A stretch of DNA of 64,000 bases, taken from positions 1 through 64,000 of the forward strand of contig JAUYQP010000042.1 of NCBI GenBank assembly GCA_030697205.1. Reading direction: 5' to 3'. Positions 44,925 to 54,274 of this stretch are shown piece after piece (position 1 is the first letter of the stretch; each line of letters opens with the position of its first letter). The notes below the pieces were generated by a model, which was not told the DNA's origin, ran no database searches, and saw only the letters and a list, made by a program, of their open reading frames with translations. This DNA is from Mycobacteriales bacterium (GTDB lineage Bacteria > Actinomycetota > Actinomycetes > Mycobacteriales > SCTD01). Position numbers and translations under genes: made by a program.

Positions 44925-45554
44925 CTAGCTGACGAGACCGCGGCGGAAGCCGAGCGCGACCGCCTGAGCCCGGTCGTTGACGCCGAGCTTGCGGAACAGC
45001 CGGCGGGCGTGGGTCTTGATGGTGTCCTCGGACAGGTAGAGCTCGCGGCCGATCTGGTTGTTGCTCTTGCCCTGGCTCATGCCGGTGAGGACCTGCAGCT
45101 CGCGCTCGGTGAGCTGCGCGCCGGGCGGGGCCTGGCGGGTCACCTCGCGGGAGGCCAGGGCGCGGCGCAGGGACGGCTCGACGAGGTCGATGCCGGCGAG
45201 GGCGTGCGCGACGGCCGCGCACAGCTCCTCGTGGCTGACGTCCTTGAGGAGGTAGCCCCGGGCGCCGTGGCTGACGGCGGCGGCGACCTGGTCGCGGTCG
45301 TCGGCGGCGGTCAGCATGATCACCTTGGCCTCCGGGTGCTGCTGCACGAGGCGGCGGGTGGCCTCGAGGCCGCCGAGGCCGGGCATCCGGACGTCCATGA
45401 GGACGAGGTCGGGGTGCTCGTGGGGGTAGCGCGCGAGGACCTCCTCGCCGCTCGCCGCGGTCTCGACCTTGTCGACGCCGGGGACGGCCGCGACGAACTG
45501 CCGCAGCCCCTCCCGCACGATGCGGTGGTCGTCGCAGATGAGAACGGTGGTCAC
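44925..45554 (-). CDS. bldM: BldM-type response regulator
   Basis: A 209-residue NarL/LuxR-family regulator. The receiver has Asp8-Asp9, Asp54 in LVLMDVRMPG and Lys in YLLKDV, so the phosphate pocket looks intact. The C-terminal helix-turn-helix is ELQVLTGMSQGKSNNQIG then LYLSEDTIKTHARRLFRKLG. Length, sequence and position (guaB, DUF5319, then this gene, with whiD nearby) match Streptomyces BldM, which controls aerial-hypha and sporulation genes. Unlike the orphan BldM of Streptomyces, its ATG overlaps the end of a kinase-like gene (ATGA). I infer orthology from synteny and motifs. Confidence 0.8.
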   Translation of the reverse strand: MTTVLICDDHRIVREGLRQFVAAVPGVDKVETAASGEEVLARYPHEHPDLVLMDVRMPGLGGLEATRRLVQQHPEAKVIMLTAADDRDQVAAAVSHGARGYLLKDVSHEELCAAVAHALAGIDLVEPSLRRALASREVTRQAPPGAQLTERELQVLTGMSQGKSNNQIGRELYLSEDTIKTHARRLFRKLGVNDRAQAVALGFRRGLVS

Positions 45555-46594
45555 GTGGTCGCCTTCGGTCGGGTGGTGCGTGAGGGGGTGTCGCCGGCGG
45601 GAACGGCGCTGCGGACGGGCAGGAGCCGGGGGGCTGGGGAGAGCAGCCGCATGTGGCCGCTGCCTGGCTGCAGGACGGCACCGACGGCCTCGGCCCGGCG
45701 GCGCCAGCGAGAGGTGTCGAAGCTGCCGTCGGGGCTACCGTCGAGGTTTCCGTGGACCTCCACGGCGGGTCCGTCGGAGGTGACGACGCTGCGGACCCGC
45801 ACCGGGCCGGCGCCCGTGGCCGCCACGGCCTGGACGAGCCGGAAGGCCGTCGTTGAGACCGCGTGCGGGAGCGCGCTCAGGACCGCCTCGTCGAGGTCGA
45901 GCTCGAGGGCGGGCGCACCTGCGTCGACAAGGCGGGCCGACAGCTCGGTGAGGGCCCCGGCGAGGTCGTCGGCGGCGCGCGGGCGCAGCTGCCACAGGGT
46001 GCGGCGGATCTCGACGAGGGCGTCCTGGACGGAGTCGCGCACGAGCGCGACCGAGCCGTGGGGGTCACCGGCCCGGACGGCGGCGTCGGCGGCGTAGCGG
46101 GCGACCACGAGCGACTGGACCGCGCCGTCGTGCAGCGCGTCGGCGAGGGCGTCGCGGTCGGCCTCGGCGTCACAGACGAGCTGGAGGCCGAGGGGGTCCG
46201 CGGTGGGGCGACGGCCGACTGACAGGGCGAGCCCGAGGACGCCGGCCGCGGCGCGCAGCACGGCGAGGTGCGAGGGCCTGGCTCCGTGCAGGACGAGCAC
46301 CGCCTGCTCGCGTCCGCTGTGCACGACGGGGACCTCGTGCGGCGGGCCGGACGTCGTGAGCGGAGCGGCGGAGCGGCGGAGCGGGACGGCGTGGACGACC
46401 TCACCGGCGAGGGCGATCACCGCGCCGTCGGGGCCGGGGCCGCGCAGCACGGCGCTACGCAGCCCCAGCGCCTCGACGAGCAGCGCGAGGGCGTCCGGGA
46501 GCGCGGTCTGGCCGAGGTCGGCGAGCAGCCCGGCCACCTGGCCGAGGACCACGGCGCCGTCGTGGCCGGCTGTGCTCGCCGGTCGTCGCTCCAC
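45551..46594 (-). CDS. Degenerate histidine-kinase-like partner of BldM
   Basis: A 347-residue protein. Residues 20-125 look like a GAF-type sensor. Then LADALHDGAVQSLVVARY keeps the HisKA_3 phospho-accepting histidine (near 155) and DALVEIRRTLWQLRP the following helix. The ATPase part is reduced: the N-box Asn is lost in FRLVQAVAATGAG, and no DxGxG or GxG glycine box remains. It should not autophosphorylate by itself. There is no membrane segment. The GTG at 46594 has AGGAGG 5 nt upstream. It is translated just before bldM with a 4-nt overlap. Confidence 0.7.
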   Translation of the reverse strand: MERRPASTAGHDGAVVLGQVAGLLADLGQTALPDALALLVEALGLRSAVLRGPGPDGAVIALAGEVVHAVPLRRSAAPLTTSGPPHEVPVVHSGREQAVLVLHGARPSHLAVLRAAAGVLGLALSVGRRPTADPLGLQLVCDAEADRDALADALHDGAVQSLVVARYAADAAVRAGDPHGSVALVRDSVQDALVEIRRTLWQLRPRAADDLAGALTELSARLVDAGAPALELDLDEAVLSALPHAVSTTAFRLVQAVAATGAGPVRVRSVVTSDGPAVEVHGNLDGSPDGSFDTSRWRRRAEAVGAVLQPGSGHMRLLSPAPRLLPVRSAVPAGDTPSRTTRPKATT

Positions 46595-46740
46595 GCGCAC
46601 CTCCTGCCCTCGCTGTCACCACGTCACCACGTCGTCGGCACGGTGCCGTCGATGTGGTGAAGCATCGGCAGCATCGGCGCCCGACGTGAGCGTGACGCGT
46701 GCGCGTGATCAGCGCCTGACCCCTTAGGGCCACTCCTCCC

Positions 46741-46782
46741 TCACCCACCCGGGTGGGTGAGGGGGCTCACCCGGGTGGGTGA
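46741..46782. promoter_or_regulatory. Two TCACCC/GGGTGA palindromes, possible BldM site
   Basis: TCACCCACCCGGGTGGGTGA (46741-46760) is a perfect palindrome. TCACCCGGGTGGGTGA (46767-46782) has the same half-sites 4 nt apart. They share a 14-nt direct repeat at a 22-bp period. They lie 150-190 bp upstream of the kinase-bldM operon. From memory, the Streptomyces BldM homodimer site is a 16-bp palindrome with TCAC...GTGA halves, which the second copy fits. A terminator for the TPR gene is the alternative. Confidence 0.55.
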
Positions 46783-46801
46783 CAGCCCGATCAGGGCGTG
46801 C

Positions 46802-47725
46802 TCAGCCCCCGAGAAGGGCGTCGACGTCCGGGCGGGCGAGCCACTCGGCGCGCACCCCGGGCGGCAGCTCACCGGCGATGGTGAGCACCGCGGAGCGGGC
46901 CGCGGCGAGGCTCTTGTCGCTCTCCAGCGGGTCGTCCTCGGCGACGAGGGCGCCCAGCAGCGCGCGCGAGCGCCAGACCAGCGGCAGGCAGCCGAGCGAC
47001 TCCGCCAGCGTCGCGGCGCGGCGCAGCGTCGTCACGCACTCCTCGTCACCGACGCTGACCTGCGCCAGACCGAGCAGCAGCAGGCCCTTGGCCACGTGGC
47101 GCGGCGCGCGGGCGCCCTCCGCGCGGTCGACGGCGGCCTGCGCCTCCGGGACGGCGTCCTCGACCCGGCCCTCGAGCAGCGCGAGCTCGGCGGTGGCCCA
47201 GCCGAGGCGGACCCGCTGGCGCCACCACTCGTCGGAGCGGGGCGGGACGAGCAGGGCGGCCTGCGCGAGGCGGGCCGACGCCTCCTCGGGGTCCTCGAGG
47301 CCGATGGCGTCGGACGCGAGGCCGAGCAGCGCGTCGAAGGCCGCCTCCCCGGTGCCGTCGGAGAGCGCGAGCGCCTCGGTGTCGGCGTCGCGGGCGACCG
47401 CGTGGCGGCCGAGCTGGCGGTGGACGCTCGCGATCGTGGCGCCGGCCAGCGAGGAGAACAGGCGGTGCTCGGCGGGCGAGGACTCGTCGCGACCGGACTC
47501 CACGAGCGGTGACAGCACGGTGAGCGCGACGCCGTAGCGCCCCGCCGCACCCAGCGCGACCCCGAGCAGCCACGCGGCGGCGGCGACCTCCGCGCTGCGG
47601 CCCTGCGACTGCGCGAGCACGACGGCCTGCTCGAGGGTGCCGACGGCCGCAGCCGGCTTGCCGTGGAAGGCGGCGTGCTCGCCGGTCGCGAGCAGGCTCG
47701 CGAGGTCCGTGCCTGGTGCGGTCAC
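46802..47725 (-). CDS. TPR-like helical repeat protein
   Basis: A 307-residue protein made of paired helices with the TPR spacing (KPAAAVGTLEQAVVLAQSQG, then AAAAWLLGVALGAAGRYGVA and further repeats with alanine at the packing positions). No other domain, signal or membrane segment is seen. Such proteins are scaffolds or regulators. Its place beside the bldM/whiD block suggests, but does not show, a link to development. The GTG at 47725 has GAGGAG 8 nt upstream. Confidence 0.65.
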   Translation of the reverse strand: MTAPGTDLASLLATGEHAAFHGKPAAAVGTLEQAVVLAQSQGRSAEVAAAAWLLGVALGAAGRYGVALTVLSPLVESGRDESSPAEHRLFSSLAGATIASVHRQLGRHAVARDADTEALALSDGTGEAAFDALLGLASDAIGLEDPEEASARLAQAALLVPPRSDEWWRQRVRLGWATAELALLEGRVEDAVPEAQAAVDRAEGARAPRHVAKGLLLLGLAQVSVGDEECVTTLRRAATLAESLGCLPLVWRSRALLGALVAEDDPLESDKSLAAARSAVLTIAGELPPGVRAEWLARPDVDALLGG

Positions 47726-47783
47726 CGCGGTTGCTCCTCACGAGGGGTCTGGTCGCGGGGACGCTAGCGGTCGGTCCCGCGGC

Positions 47784-48758
47784 TCACGCCCCCAGGGCCT
47801 GCTCGACCAGCGCGACGGCGCTCTTGAGGTCGTCGGCCCGCGTCACCCGCGCCGGCAGCTCAGCACCGACCCAGCCGGGACCCCCGACGACCACAGCGGT
47901 CGCGGGCCGGGTCGTGGGGAGCCGCTCCAGCACGGCCGGGTCCGCGGTGCTCGCGAGCTGGCTCCACAGGAACAGCGCGGCGGGACCAGTACGTCGTACG
48001 GCGGCGGCGAGCGCGTCCGCAGGCATGGCGGCACCGAGGGTGCGCGAGACGTGCCCGCGCTCGGCGAGCGCGGCTCCGAGGACGTGCAGAGGCAGCGCGT
48101 GCTGGTCGTCGGGGGCGCAGGCGAGCAGCACCGGTCGGGCACCCTCCTGCCGGTCCGGCACGATCTCCCGCAGGGCGGTCGTCACGCAGTCCGACAGCAG
48201 GTGCTCGACCTCGACGCCCTGACCGGTCGCGGCCCAGCGGGCTCCAACCGCGGCGAGCACGGGACGCAGCACGTCGTCCCAGGTCGCAGTGACGCCCCGC
48301 CGGGCCAGCTCGGCGCGGACCGCCTCGGTGACGGCCGGGCCGTCGAGCGCCATCGCCGCCCGACCGAGCCCGCGCACTGCGGCCTCCGCGCCGGGCAGCG
48401 GGAGCACCCTGCCGCCGCCGGCGGGCGCCTGCAGCCGGCCGTCACGGGTCGGGAGCGGCGCGGTGTCGCGGCCGCTGACGAGCGGCTCGACCTCGAGGGC
48501 CGCCTGGGCCGCGGACGCGGGCGGGACCCCCTGCAAGGTCAGCCGCCGCATGGTCTGCAGCCGGGCGACGTCACGAGGGCTGTAGCGGCGGTGCGCACCG
48601 GCGGCGTGGCCGGTCGGGCCGAGGCCGTAGCGCCGGTCCCAGGTGCGCAGCGTCGCGGGAGCCACCCCCAGTCGGTGGGCGACCGCGGCGACGCTGAGGG
48701 GCGCCTCGGGGAGGTCGGGTGTCGGCACGTCGTCCGCACGCGCCCCGGTGGTCCCCAT
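47784..48758 (-). CDS. MerR-family regulator with cobalamin-type sensor domain
   Basis: A 324-residue protein. Residues 20-90 are a MerR helix-turn-helix (LSVAAVAHRLGVAPATLRTW then DRRYGLGPT). The C-terminal 200 residues fit the CarH/LitR layout: a four-helix part with RWAATGQGVEVEHLLSD (the Trp...Glu-His motif that covers the upper face of B12) and a Rossmann part with CAPDDQHALPLHVLGAAL, whose His is in the axial-ligand position although the following Gly of DxHxxG is absent. It may sense B12 and light or be a B12-free derivative. Start ATG 48758, or GTG 48764. It is divergent from whiD. Confidence 0.75.
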   Translation of the reverse strand: MGTTGARADDVPTPDLPEAPLSVAAVAHRLGVAPATLRTWDRRYGLGPTGHAAGAHRRYSPRDVARLQTMRRLTLQGVPPASAAQAALEVEPLVSGRDTAPLPTRDGRLQAPAGGGRVLPLPGAEAAVRGLGRAAMALDGPAVTEAVRAELARRGVTATWDDVLRPVLAAVGARWAATGQGVEVEHLLSDCVTTALREIVPDRQEGARPVLLACAPDDQHALPLHVLGAALAERGHVSRTLGAAMPADALAAAVRRTGPAALFLWSQLASTADPAVLERLPTTRPATAVVVGGPGWVGAELPARVTRADDLKSAVALVEQALGA

Positions 48759-48789
48759 GGGCACCAGGGTGGGCGATCCCGGCGCGCGT

Positions 48790-48864
48790 CACAACTCGGG
48801 GCTGTGACCACGCTCGCACAACTCGTGACCCGAAAGAGTTGAACAACTTACGACGCGGTACTAG
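48790..48864 (+). promoter_or_regulatory. Shared operator/promoter region of merR-like gene and whiD
   Basis: CACAACTCG occurs at 48790-48798 and 48817-48825 (27-bp period). Each is followed by GTGACC, after different gaps. GAGTTG at 48836-48841 makes an inverted repeat with the second copy. A TACTAG -10 box at 48859-48864 faces whiD. CarH-type regulators bind short direct repeats, so control by the divergent MerR protein is plausible. Confidence 0.5.
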
Positions 48865-48916
48865 GTTCGTGTCAGCACCTGGGCCTGACCCCCCAACTCT
48901 CCCCCGAGGACTCGCC

Positions 48917-49213
48917 ATGACCGATGTGAGCCGCCTGCCCGTCCCGATCACGGAGAACTGGGAGTGGCAGCTGCTCGGCTCCTGCCGCGGCGCCGACGGG
49001 GAGCTGTTCTTCCACCCCGAGGGCGAGCGCGGCCCGCGGCGCGCCAACCGCGAGGCCGCGGCCAAGGCCGTGTGCCGCACCTGCCCGGTCGTCCTGCAGT
49101 GCCGGGAGCACGCCCTGAGCGCGCGCGAGCCCTACGGCGTGTGGGGCGGGCTCTCCGAGCACGACCGTGAGGCGATCCTCTACGGCCCCGCGGCCCAGGC
49201 CGCGTCCGCCTGA
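48917..49213 (+). CDS. whiD: WhiB-family iron-sulfur regulator, WhiD/WhiB3 type
   Basis: A 98-residue WhiB-like protein. Cys23, Cys53, Cys56 and Cys62 (C-x29-C-x2-C-x5-C) bind the [4Fe-4S] cluster, and GVWGGLSE is the turn that contacts sigma factor region 4. The N-terminal NWEWQLLGSCRG and FFHPEGERGPRR parts match WhiB3 of mycobacteria and WhiD of Streptomyces, where it is needed for spore maturation and lies beside bldM. GAGGA precedes the ATG by 9 nt. A strong terminator follows. Confidence 0.87.
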   Translation: MTDVSRLPVPITENWEWQLLGSCRGADGELFFHPEGERGPRRANREAAAKAVCRTCPVVLQCREHALSAREPYGVWGGLSEHDREAILYGPAAQAASA

Positions 49214-49248
49214 GCCCCCACCTACCAGCCGCGACTGACCCCGCGGGG

Positions 49249-49287
49249 CCGGACCGGGCGCACCTGACCCCTCGGTGCCCGGTCCGG
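49249..49287 (+). terminator. Terminator after whiD
   Basis: CCGGACCGGGC (49249-49259) pairs perfectly with GCCCGGTCCGG (49277-49287), with extra pairing of CAC/GTG inside. It lies 36 nt after the whiD stop. Confidence 0.7.
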
Positions 49288-49404
49288 TGCCCGGCGGGCC
49301 CGTTCCGACTCAAGCGCCAGGCGAGATCTCCCGATCACCGAGGTGGGCGGACACCGCGCAGGGCACTTCGGGGCCCGGTTCCTGACGTATCGTCAGCAGA
49401 CGCC

Positions 49405-49432
49405 CTGCTCTGCCGGTCCCCCGGCAGAGCAG
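49405..49432 (+). other. Perfect 12-bp hairpin in the leader of the M15 gene
   Basis: CTGCTCTGCCGG and CCGGCAGAGCAG flank a TCCC loop, 32 nt before the GTG at 49464. It may be a terminator for upstream transcription or a regulatory leader hairpin. Confidence 0.55.
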
Positions 49433-49463
49433 CTTGTCGAACCGACCCAGCCGGAGGCCCGCG

Positions 49464-50693
49464 GTGCGCTCGTCCGGTCCGCGCTCACGGGCCCGTCGTC
49501 CGGTCGCGCTCCCGGCACTGACCTGCCTGCTCGCGCTGTCGGCCGCCGCCTGCTCCAGCGACGCCCCCGAGGCCCGCTCCGCAGCAGCCGCCCCCGAGCA
49601 GACCGCCAAGGCCGCCACGGGTGCCCCCGCAGCCGCCACTGCCGGGACCCGCGGCCGCCCGGGAGTCACCCTCAAGCCGCTCACCACCCGCTACCGCGCC
49701 GACGTGCTCGTCACCGGCCCCGCGACCTTCTCCACGGCCACCACCGCCCGTCTCACGAAGCTCGCCCGCGCCAGCATCACCTTCCGGTCCGGCAAGGTCC
49801 GCATGGACGGCCACCAGGTCGACGCCGTCGCGGTCGACCCGGCGCGCTACCGCGCCTTCACCGCACAGGGCACCGCCGAGGCGACCGCGGTGTGGCAGTC
49901 GATCGCCCGCGGTGAGGCCGTGACCTCCCACGAGCTCGCGACGGGCCTGAAGCTCGCGCTGGGCAAGGACCTGCGGGCCGCCCCGAGCGGTGCGGGCAAG
50001 AGCACGTCGTTGCGCCTCGGCGCCCTCGCGACCACAGGCGTCCCCGGCACCGACCTGCTCCTCGACGACGCGACCGGCAAGGCCCTCGGGCTCAAGGAGC
50101 GCACCGGCATGCTGCTGTCGGCCGGGCCAGGCGTCGACCCGGTGACGCTCGCGTCGAAGGTGCGCGCCATCACGGGCACGGGCGCCTCGGTCGACCTGCT
50201 CACCGCCCCCGCCGCCAACCCGGTCGCGTTCCTGTCCGGCAGCCGCGCCGCCAAGGCCTTCGGCGCCTTCTCCTACCGCTACTTCCCCGACGGCACGATC
50301 CAGCCCGACGCCGCCTGGGTCCGCAACAACATCGTGAGCGCCACCGTGCCGATCTTCGGCCGGGTGACCTGCCACCGACTCATGGTGGAGCAGCTGCGCG
50401 GCGCCCTGCAGGACATCGTCGAGGCCGGCCTCGCCGGCTCGCTCACCACCTACGACGGCTGCTACGTCCCGCGCTTCATCGAGCGCAACCCCGAGAACTC
50501 CATCTCGCTGCACACCTGGGGCATCGCGATCGACCTCGACGCCGCCACCAACTACCGCGGCATCACCGGCACGATGGACCCCAAGGTCGTGCAGATCTTC
50601 AAGTCCTGGGGCTTCCGCTGGGGCGGCGACTGGTCCTACACCGACCCGATGCACTTCGAGCTCGGCGCGCTGCTCAGCTCCCCGCGCCGCTAG
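49464..50693 (+). CDS. Lipoprotein-like M15 D-Ala-D-Ala carboxypeptidase
   Basis: A 409-residue protein. The GTG at 49464 has GGAGG 7 nt upstream. The N-terminus is Arg-rich, then LTCLLALSAAAC, a likely lipobox with lipid on the cysteine. Residues 60-240 are a domain of unknown function. The C-terminal 150 residues have the VanY/M15 zinc pattern: SLHTWGIAIDLD (His and Asp) and MHFEL (His). It should trim peptidoglycan stem peptides at the outer face of the membrane. The stop shares CTAG with the convergent S8 protease at 50690. Confidence 0.82.
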   Translation: MRSSGPRSRARRPVALPALTCLLALSAAACSSDAPEARSAAAAPEQTAKAATGAPAAATAGTRGRPGVTLKPLTTRYRADVLVTGPATFSTATTARLTKLARASITFRSGKVRMDGHQVDAVAVDPARYRAFTAQGTAEATAVWQSIARGEAVTSHELATGLKLALGKDLRAAPSGAGKSTSLRLGALATTGVPGTDLLLDDATGKALGLKERTGMLLSAGPGVDPVTLASKVRAITGTGASVDLLTAPAANPVAFLSGSRAAKAFGAFSYRYFPDGTIQPDAAWVRNNIVSATVPIFGRVTCHRLMVEQLRGALQDIVEAGLAGSLTTYDGCYVPRFIERNPENSISLHTWGIAIDLDAATNYRGITGTMDPKVVQIFKSWGFRWGGDWSYTDPMHFELGALLSSPRR

Positions 50694-51898
50694 CCGACCG
50701 CCCGCGCCGCGTCGAGCAGGCCGGCGCCGGTGCCGTCGTCGCGGCCCTTCTTGCCCAGGTCCTTCGCGGTCGTGACCAGCCGCTGCTCGAGCTGCGCCGG
50801 CGTGAGGCCTGGGGTCCGCGCGAGCACCAGCGCGGCGACCCCCGCGACCAGCGGCGCCGCGAACGACGTCCCCGACCCCGACGCCCAGCCGTAGTCACCG
50901 GCGCCCTCGCGGTCCAGCACGAGCACGTCCTGCCCCGGCGCCACCAGGTCCACATGCGGGCCGTACGACGAGAAGAACGCCCGTCCCCCCGACCGGTCCG
51001 TCGCCCCCACCGCGATGACCCCGTCGCAGGCCGCGGGGTAGTTGGTCGGGTTGTCGACGGTGGCGTCGTTGCCCGTCGCGGCGACCACGGCGACGCCCGC
51101 GTCCGCGGCGTAGTCGACGGCGTAGGCGTAGACGCCGGGGCAGCGGCCGGCGCCCGGGCCGCCGAGGCTGAGGTTGAGGACCAACGCTCCGGCGTCGGTC
51201 GCGTCGACCATGCCCACCGCCGCGGTGCACGCGCTGCCGACGCCGTCGTGGTCGAGCACCCGCTCCGCGAGGATCGTCGCGCCCCACGACGCCCCGGCCA
51301 GGCCGGTGCGGTCGTTGCTGCGGGCGGCGATCACACCGGCGACGGCGGTGCCGTGGCCCTGCTCGTCCGAGGGGTCGGCGTCACCGTCGACGAAGTCGCC
51401 ACCCGCCCGCACCTTGCCGGTGAGGTCCGGGTGAGACGGGTCGACGCCGGAGTCGAGCACCGCGACGAGCACGCCGCCGGTCGTGCGGTCCCAGGCCTTC
51501 GGGACCCGGGTCGCGGTCAGGGCCCACTGCTGGCGGAACAGCGGGTCGTTGGGGCTCCGGCTCGCGCGGGTCCCGAGGTCGCGCTCGGCGAAGCGGACAC
51601 CCGGCGCGGCCTGCAGGGTCGCGATCGCGGCCGGCACGTCGGCGGCCGTCGGGAGCACCAGCGGGCGCAGGCCGAGCTGCGGGCTGCCGGGGTAGGCCCG
51701 GGCGCCGGGCAGCGCGGGCAGCCGCGCGCCGGGCGCGAGGCCGACGAGCACGGTGCGGTCGAGCAGCTGGACGTCCGGGCAGGGCAGGTCGTGCACCGGC
51801 ACCGGCGGCACCGCCAGCGCGCCCGGAGCCGCCAGGCCCGCCGCGAGCGCCGCCACGAGCACGCCGACCCACGCCGTCGTACGCCCTCGAGCCCTCAT
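50690..51898 (-). CDS. Secreted S8 serine protease, mycosin-like
   Basis: A 402-residue exported subtilase. The signal peptide (MRARGRTTAWVGVLVAALAA) follows an ATG at 51898 with AGGGGC upstream. A propeptide-like part runs to about residue 120. The triad is Asp in LVAVLDSGVDPSHPDL, His in EQGHGTAVAGVIA and Ser in GSGTSFAAPLVAGVAALVL, with oxyanion Asn in AATGND. The end lacks the membrane helix of true mycosins, and no ESX genes are near, so a general extracellular protease is more likely. Confidence 0.87.
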   Translation of the reverse strand: MRARGRTTAWVGVLVAALAAGLAAPGALAVPPVPVHDLPCPDVQLLDRTVLVGLAPGARLPALPGARAYPGSPQLGLRPLVLPTAADVPAAIATLQAAPGVRFAERDLGTRASRSPNDPLFRQQWALTATRVPKAWDRTTGGVLVAVLDSGVDPSHPDLTGKVRAGGDFVDGDADPSDEQGHGTAVAGVIAARSNDRTGLAGASWGATILAERVLDHDGVGSACTAAVGMVDATDAGALVLNLSLGGPGAGRCPGVYAYAVDYAADAGVAVVAATGNDATVDNPTNYPAACDGVIAVGATDRSGGRAFFSSYGPHVDLVAPGQDVLVLDREGAGDYGWASGSGTSFAAPLVAGVAALVLARTPGLTPAQLEQRLVTTAKDLGKKGRDDGTGAGLLDAARAVG

Positions 51899-51973
51899 GC
51901 CCCTGGTCTTCGACGCTGCTGCTCCCACACCTGCCGAGAGCCCGCGGCCGACCCCTGGGTTCACCCCTCCTCC

Positions 51974-52036
51974 GCGAATGGGGATCCCCATGGGCACGTC
52001 GGGGGCTCTGGTCGCACAACGGGGATCCCCATTCGC
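51974..52036. repeat. Intergenic inverted repeat built of GGGGATCCCC units
   Basis: GCGAATGGGGATCCCC (51974-51989) and GGGGATCCCCATTCGC (52021-52036) are perfect inverted copies with a 31-nt loop. Each arm holds its own palindrome, GGGGATCCCC. It lies in the gap between the S8 start and the groEL terminator. Overall size is like the palindromes at 4679 and 7740. Confidence 0.65.
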
Positions 52037-52080
52037 CGGGGCGGGCGGGGCGGGGCGGGCGGGGCGGGTACCGGACGCGG

Positions 52081-52117
52081 CGGAGCCGGTGACCCCACGT
52101 GGGGGTCACCGGCTCCG
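52081..52117 (-). terminator. Terminator of the groES-groEL operon
   Basis: A perfect 16-bp stem (CGGAGCCGGTGACCCC with GGGGTCACCGGCTCCG) around a 5-nt loop, 18 nt after the groEL stop. Confidence 0.85.
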
Positions 52118-52134
52118 GTGCGAGCGGGTGGTGC

Positions 52135-53790
<1,656 letters not shown>

Positions 53791-53812
53791 CTAGGGGTGG
53801 TGCTCATGACGA

Positions 53813-53841
53813 CGCCCCGGCCCCGTGAGGGAACCGGGGCG
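53813..53841 (-). other. Hairpin between groES and groEL
   Basis: CGCCCCGG and CCGGGGCG form an 8-bp stem around a 13-nt loop, just after the groES stop. It may act as a partial terminator or RNA-processing site that sets the groES to groEL ratio. Confidence 0.55.
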
Positions 53842-53857
53842 CCGTGAAGACGTGCTG

Positions 53858-54163
53858 CTAGCCCTCGATGACGGCGAGGACGTCGCGGGCGGAGAGCACG
53901 AGGTACTCCTCGCCGGCGTACTTGACCTCGGTGCCGCCGTACTTGCTGTAAAGGACCTTGTCGCCGACCTTGACGTCGAGCGGGACGCGGTTGCCGTCCT
54001 CGAAGCGACCCGGGCCGACAGCCAGGACGGTGCCCTCCTGGGGCTTCTCCTTGGCGGTGTCCGGGATGACGATGCCGGAGGCCGTCGTGGTCTCGGCCTC
54101 GTTGGCCTGGACGACGATGCGGTCCTCGAGCGGCTTGATGGCGACCTTGGTAAGGGTGGTCAC
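53858..54163 (-). CDS. groES: 10-kDa co-chaperonin
   Basis: A 101-residue co-chaperonin of full length that caps the GroEL ring. [11 protein letters not shown] is the first strand, [18 protein letters not shown] the mobile loop region, and [13 protein letters not shown]-type sequence the rest of the barrel. The GTG at 54163 has AGGAGG 9 nt upstream. It is first in the operon with groEL and is controlled by the CIRCE element upstream. Confidence 0.97.
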   Translation of the reverse strand: MTTLTKVAIKPLEDRIVVQANEAETTTASGIVIPDTAKEKPQEGTVLAVGPGRFEDGNRVPLDVKVGDKVLYSKYGGTEVKYAGEEYLVLSARDVLAVIEG

Positions 54164-54243
54164 GATGCCGTGCCTCCTGTGACGTGGCGGGTGGTGGTGA
54201 CCTCAGCTGCCTGCCGTCGCGGGGATCAGGTGCCTCAGTGCTG

Positions 54244-54270
54244 TTGGCACTCTAACCCCACGAGTGCCAA
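54244..54270. promoter_or_regulatory. CIRCE operator (HrcA) over the groES promoter
   Basis: TTGGCACTC-N9-GAGTGCCAA is a perfect inverted repeat of the CIRCE type. On the minus strand TTGAGT (54273-54278) and TTAGAG (54250-54255) with a 17-nt spacer form the promoter, so HrcA binding would block it. The -35 box overlaps the stop codon region of the EAL gene. Confidence 0.9.
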
Positions 54271-54274
54271 CGAC

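Noticed and set aside
50690-51898. ESX-linked mycosin (MycP)
   Set aside because: No C-terminal membrane helix and no ESX genes in the window.
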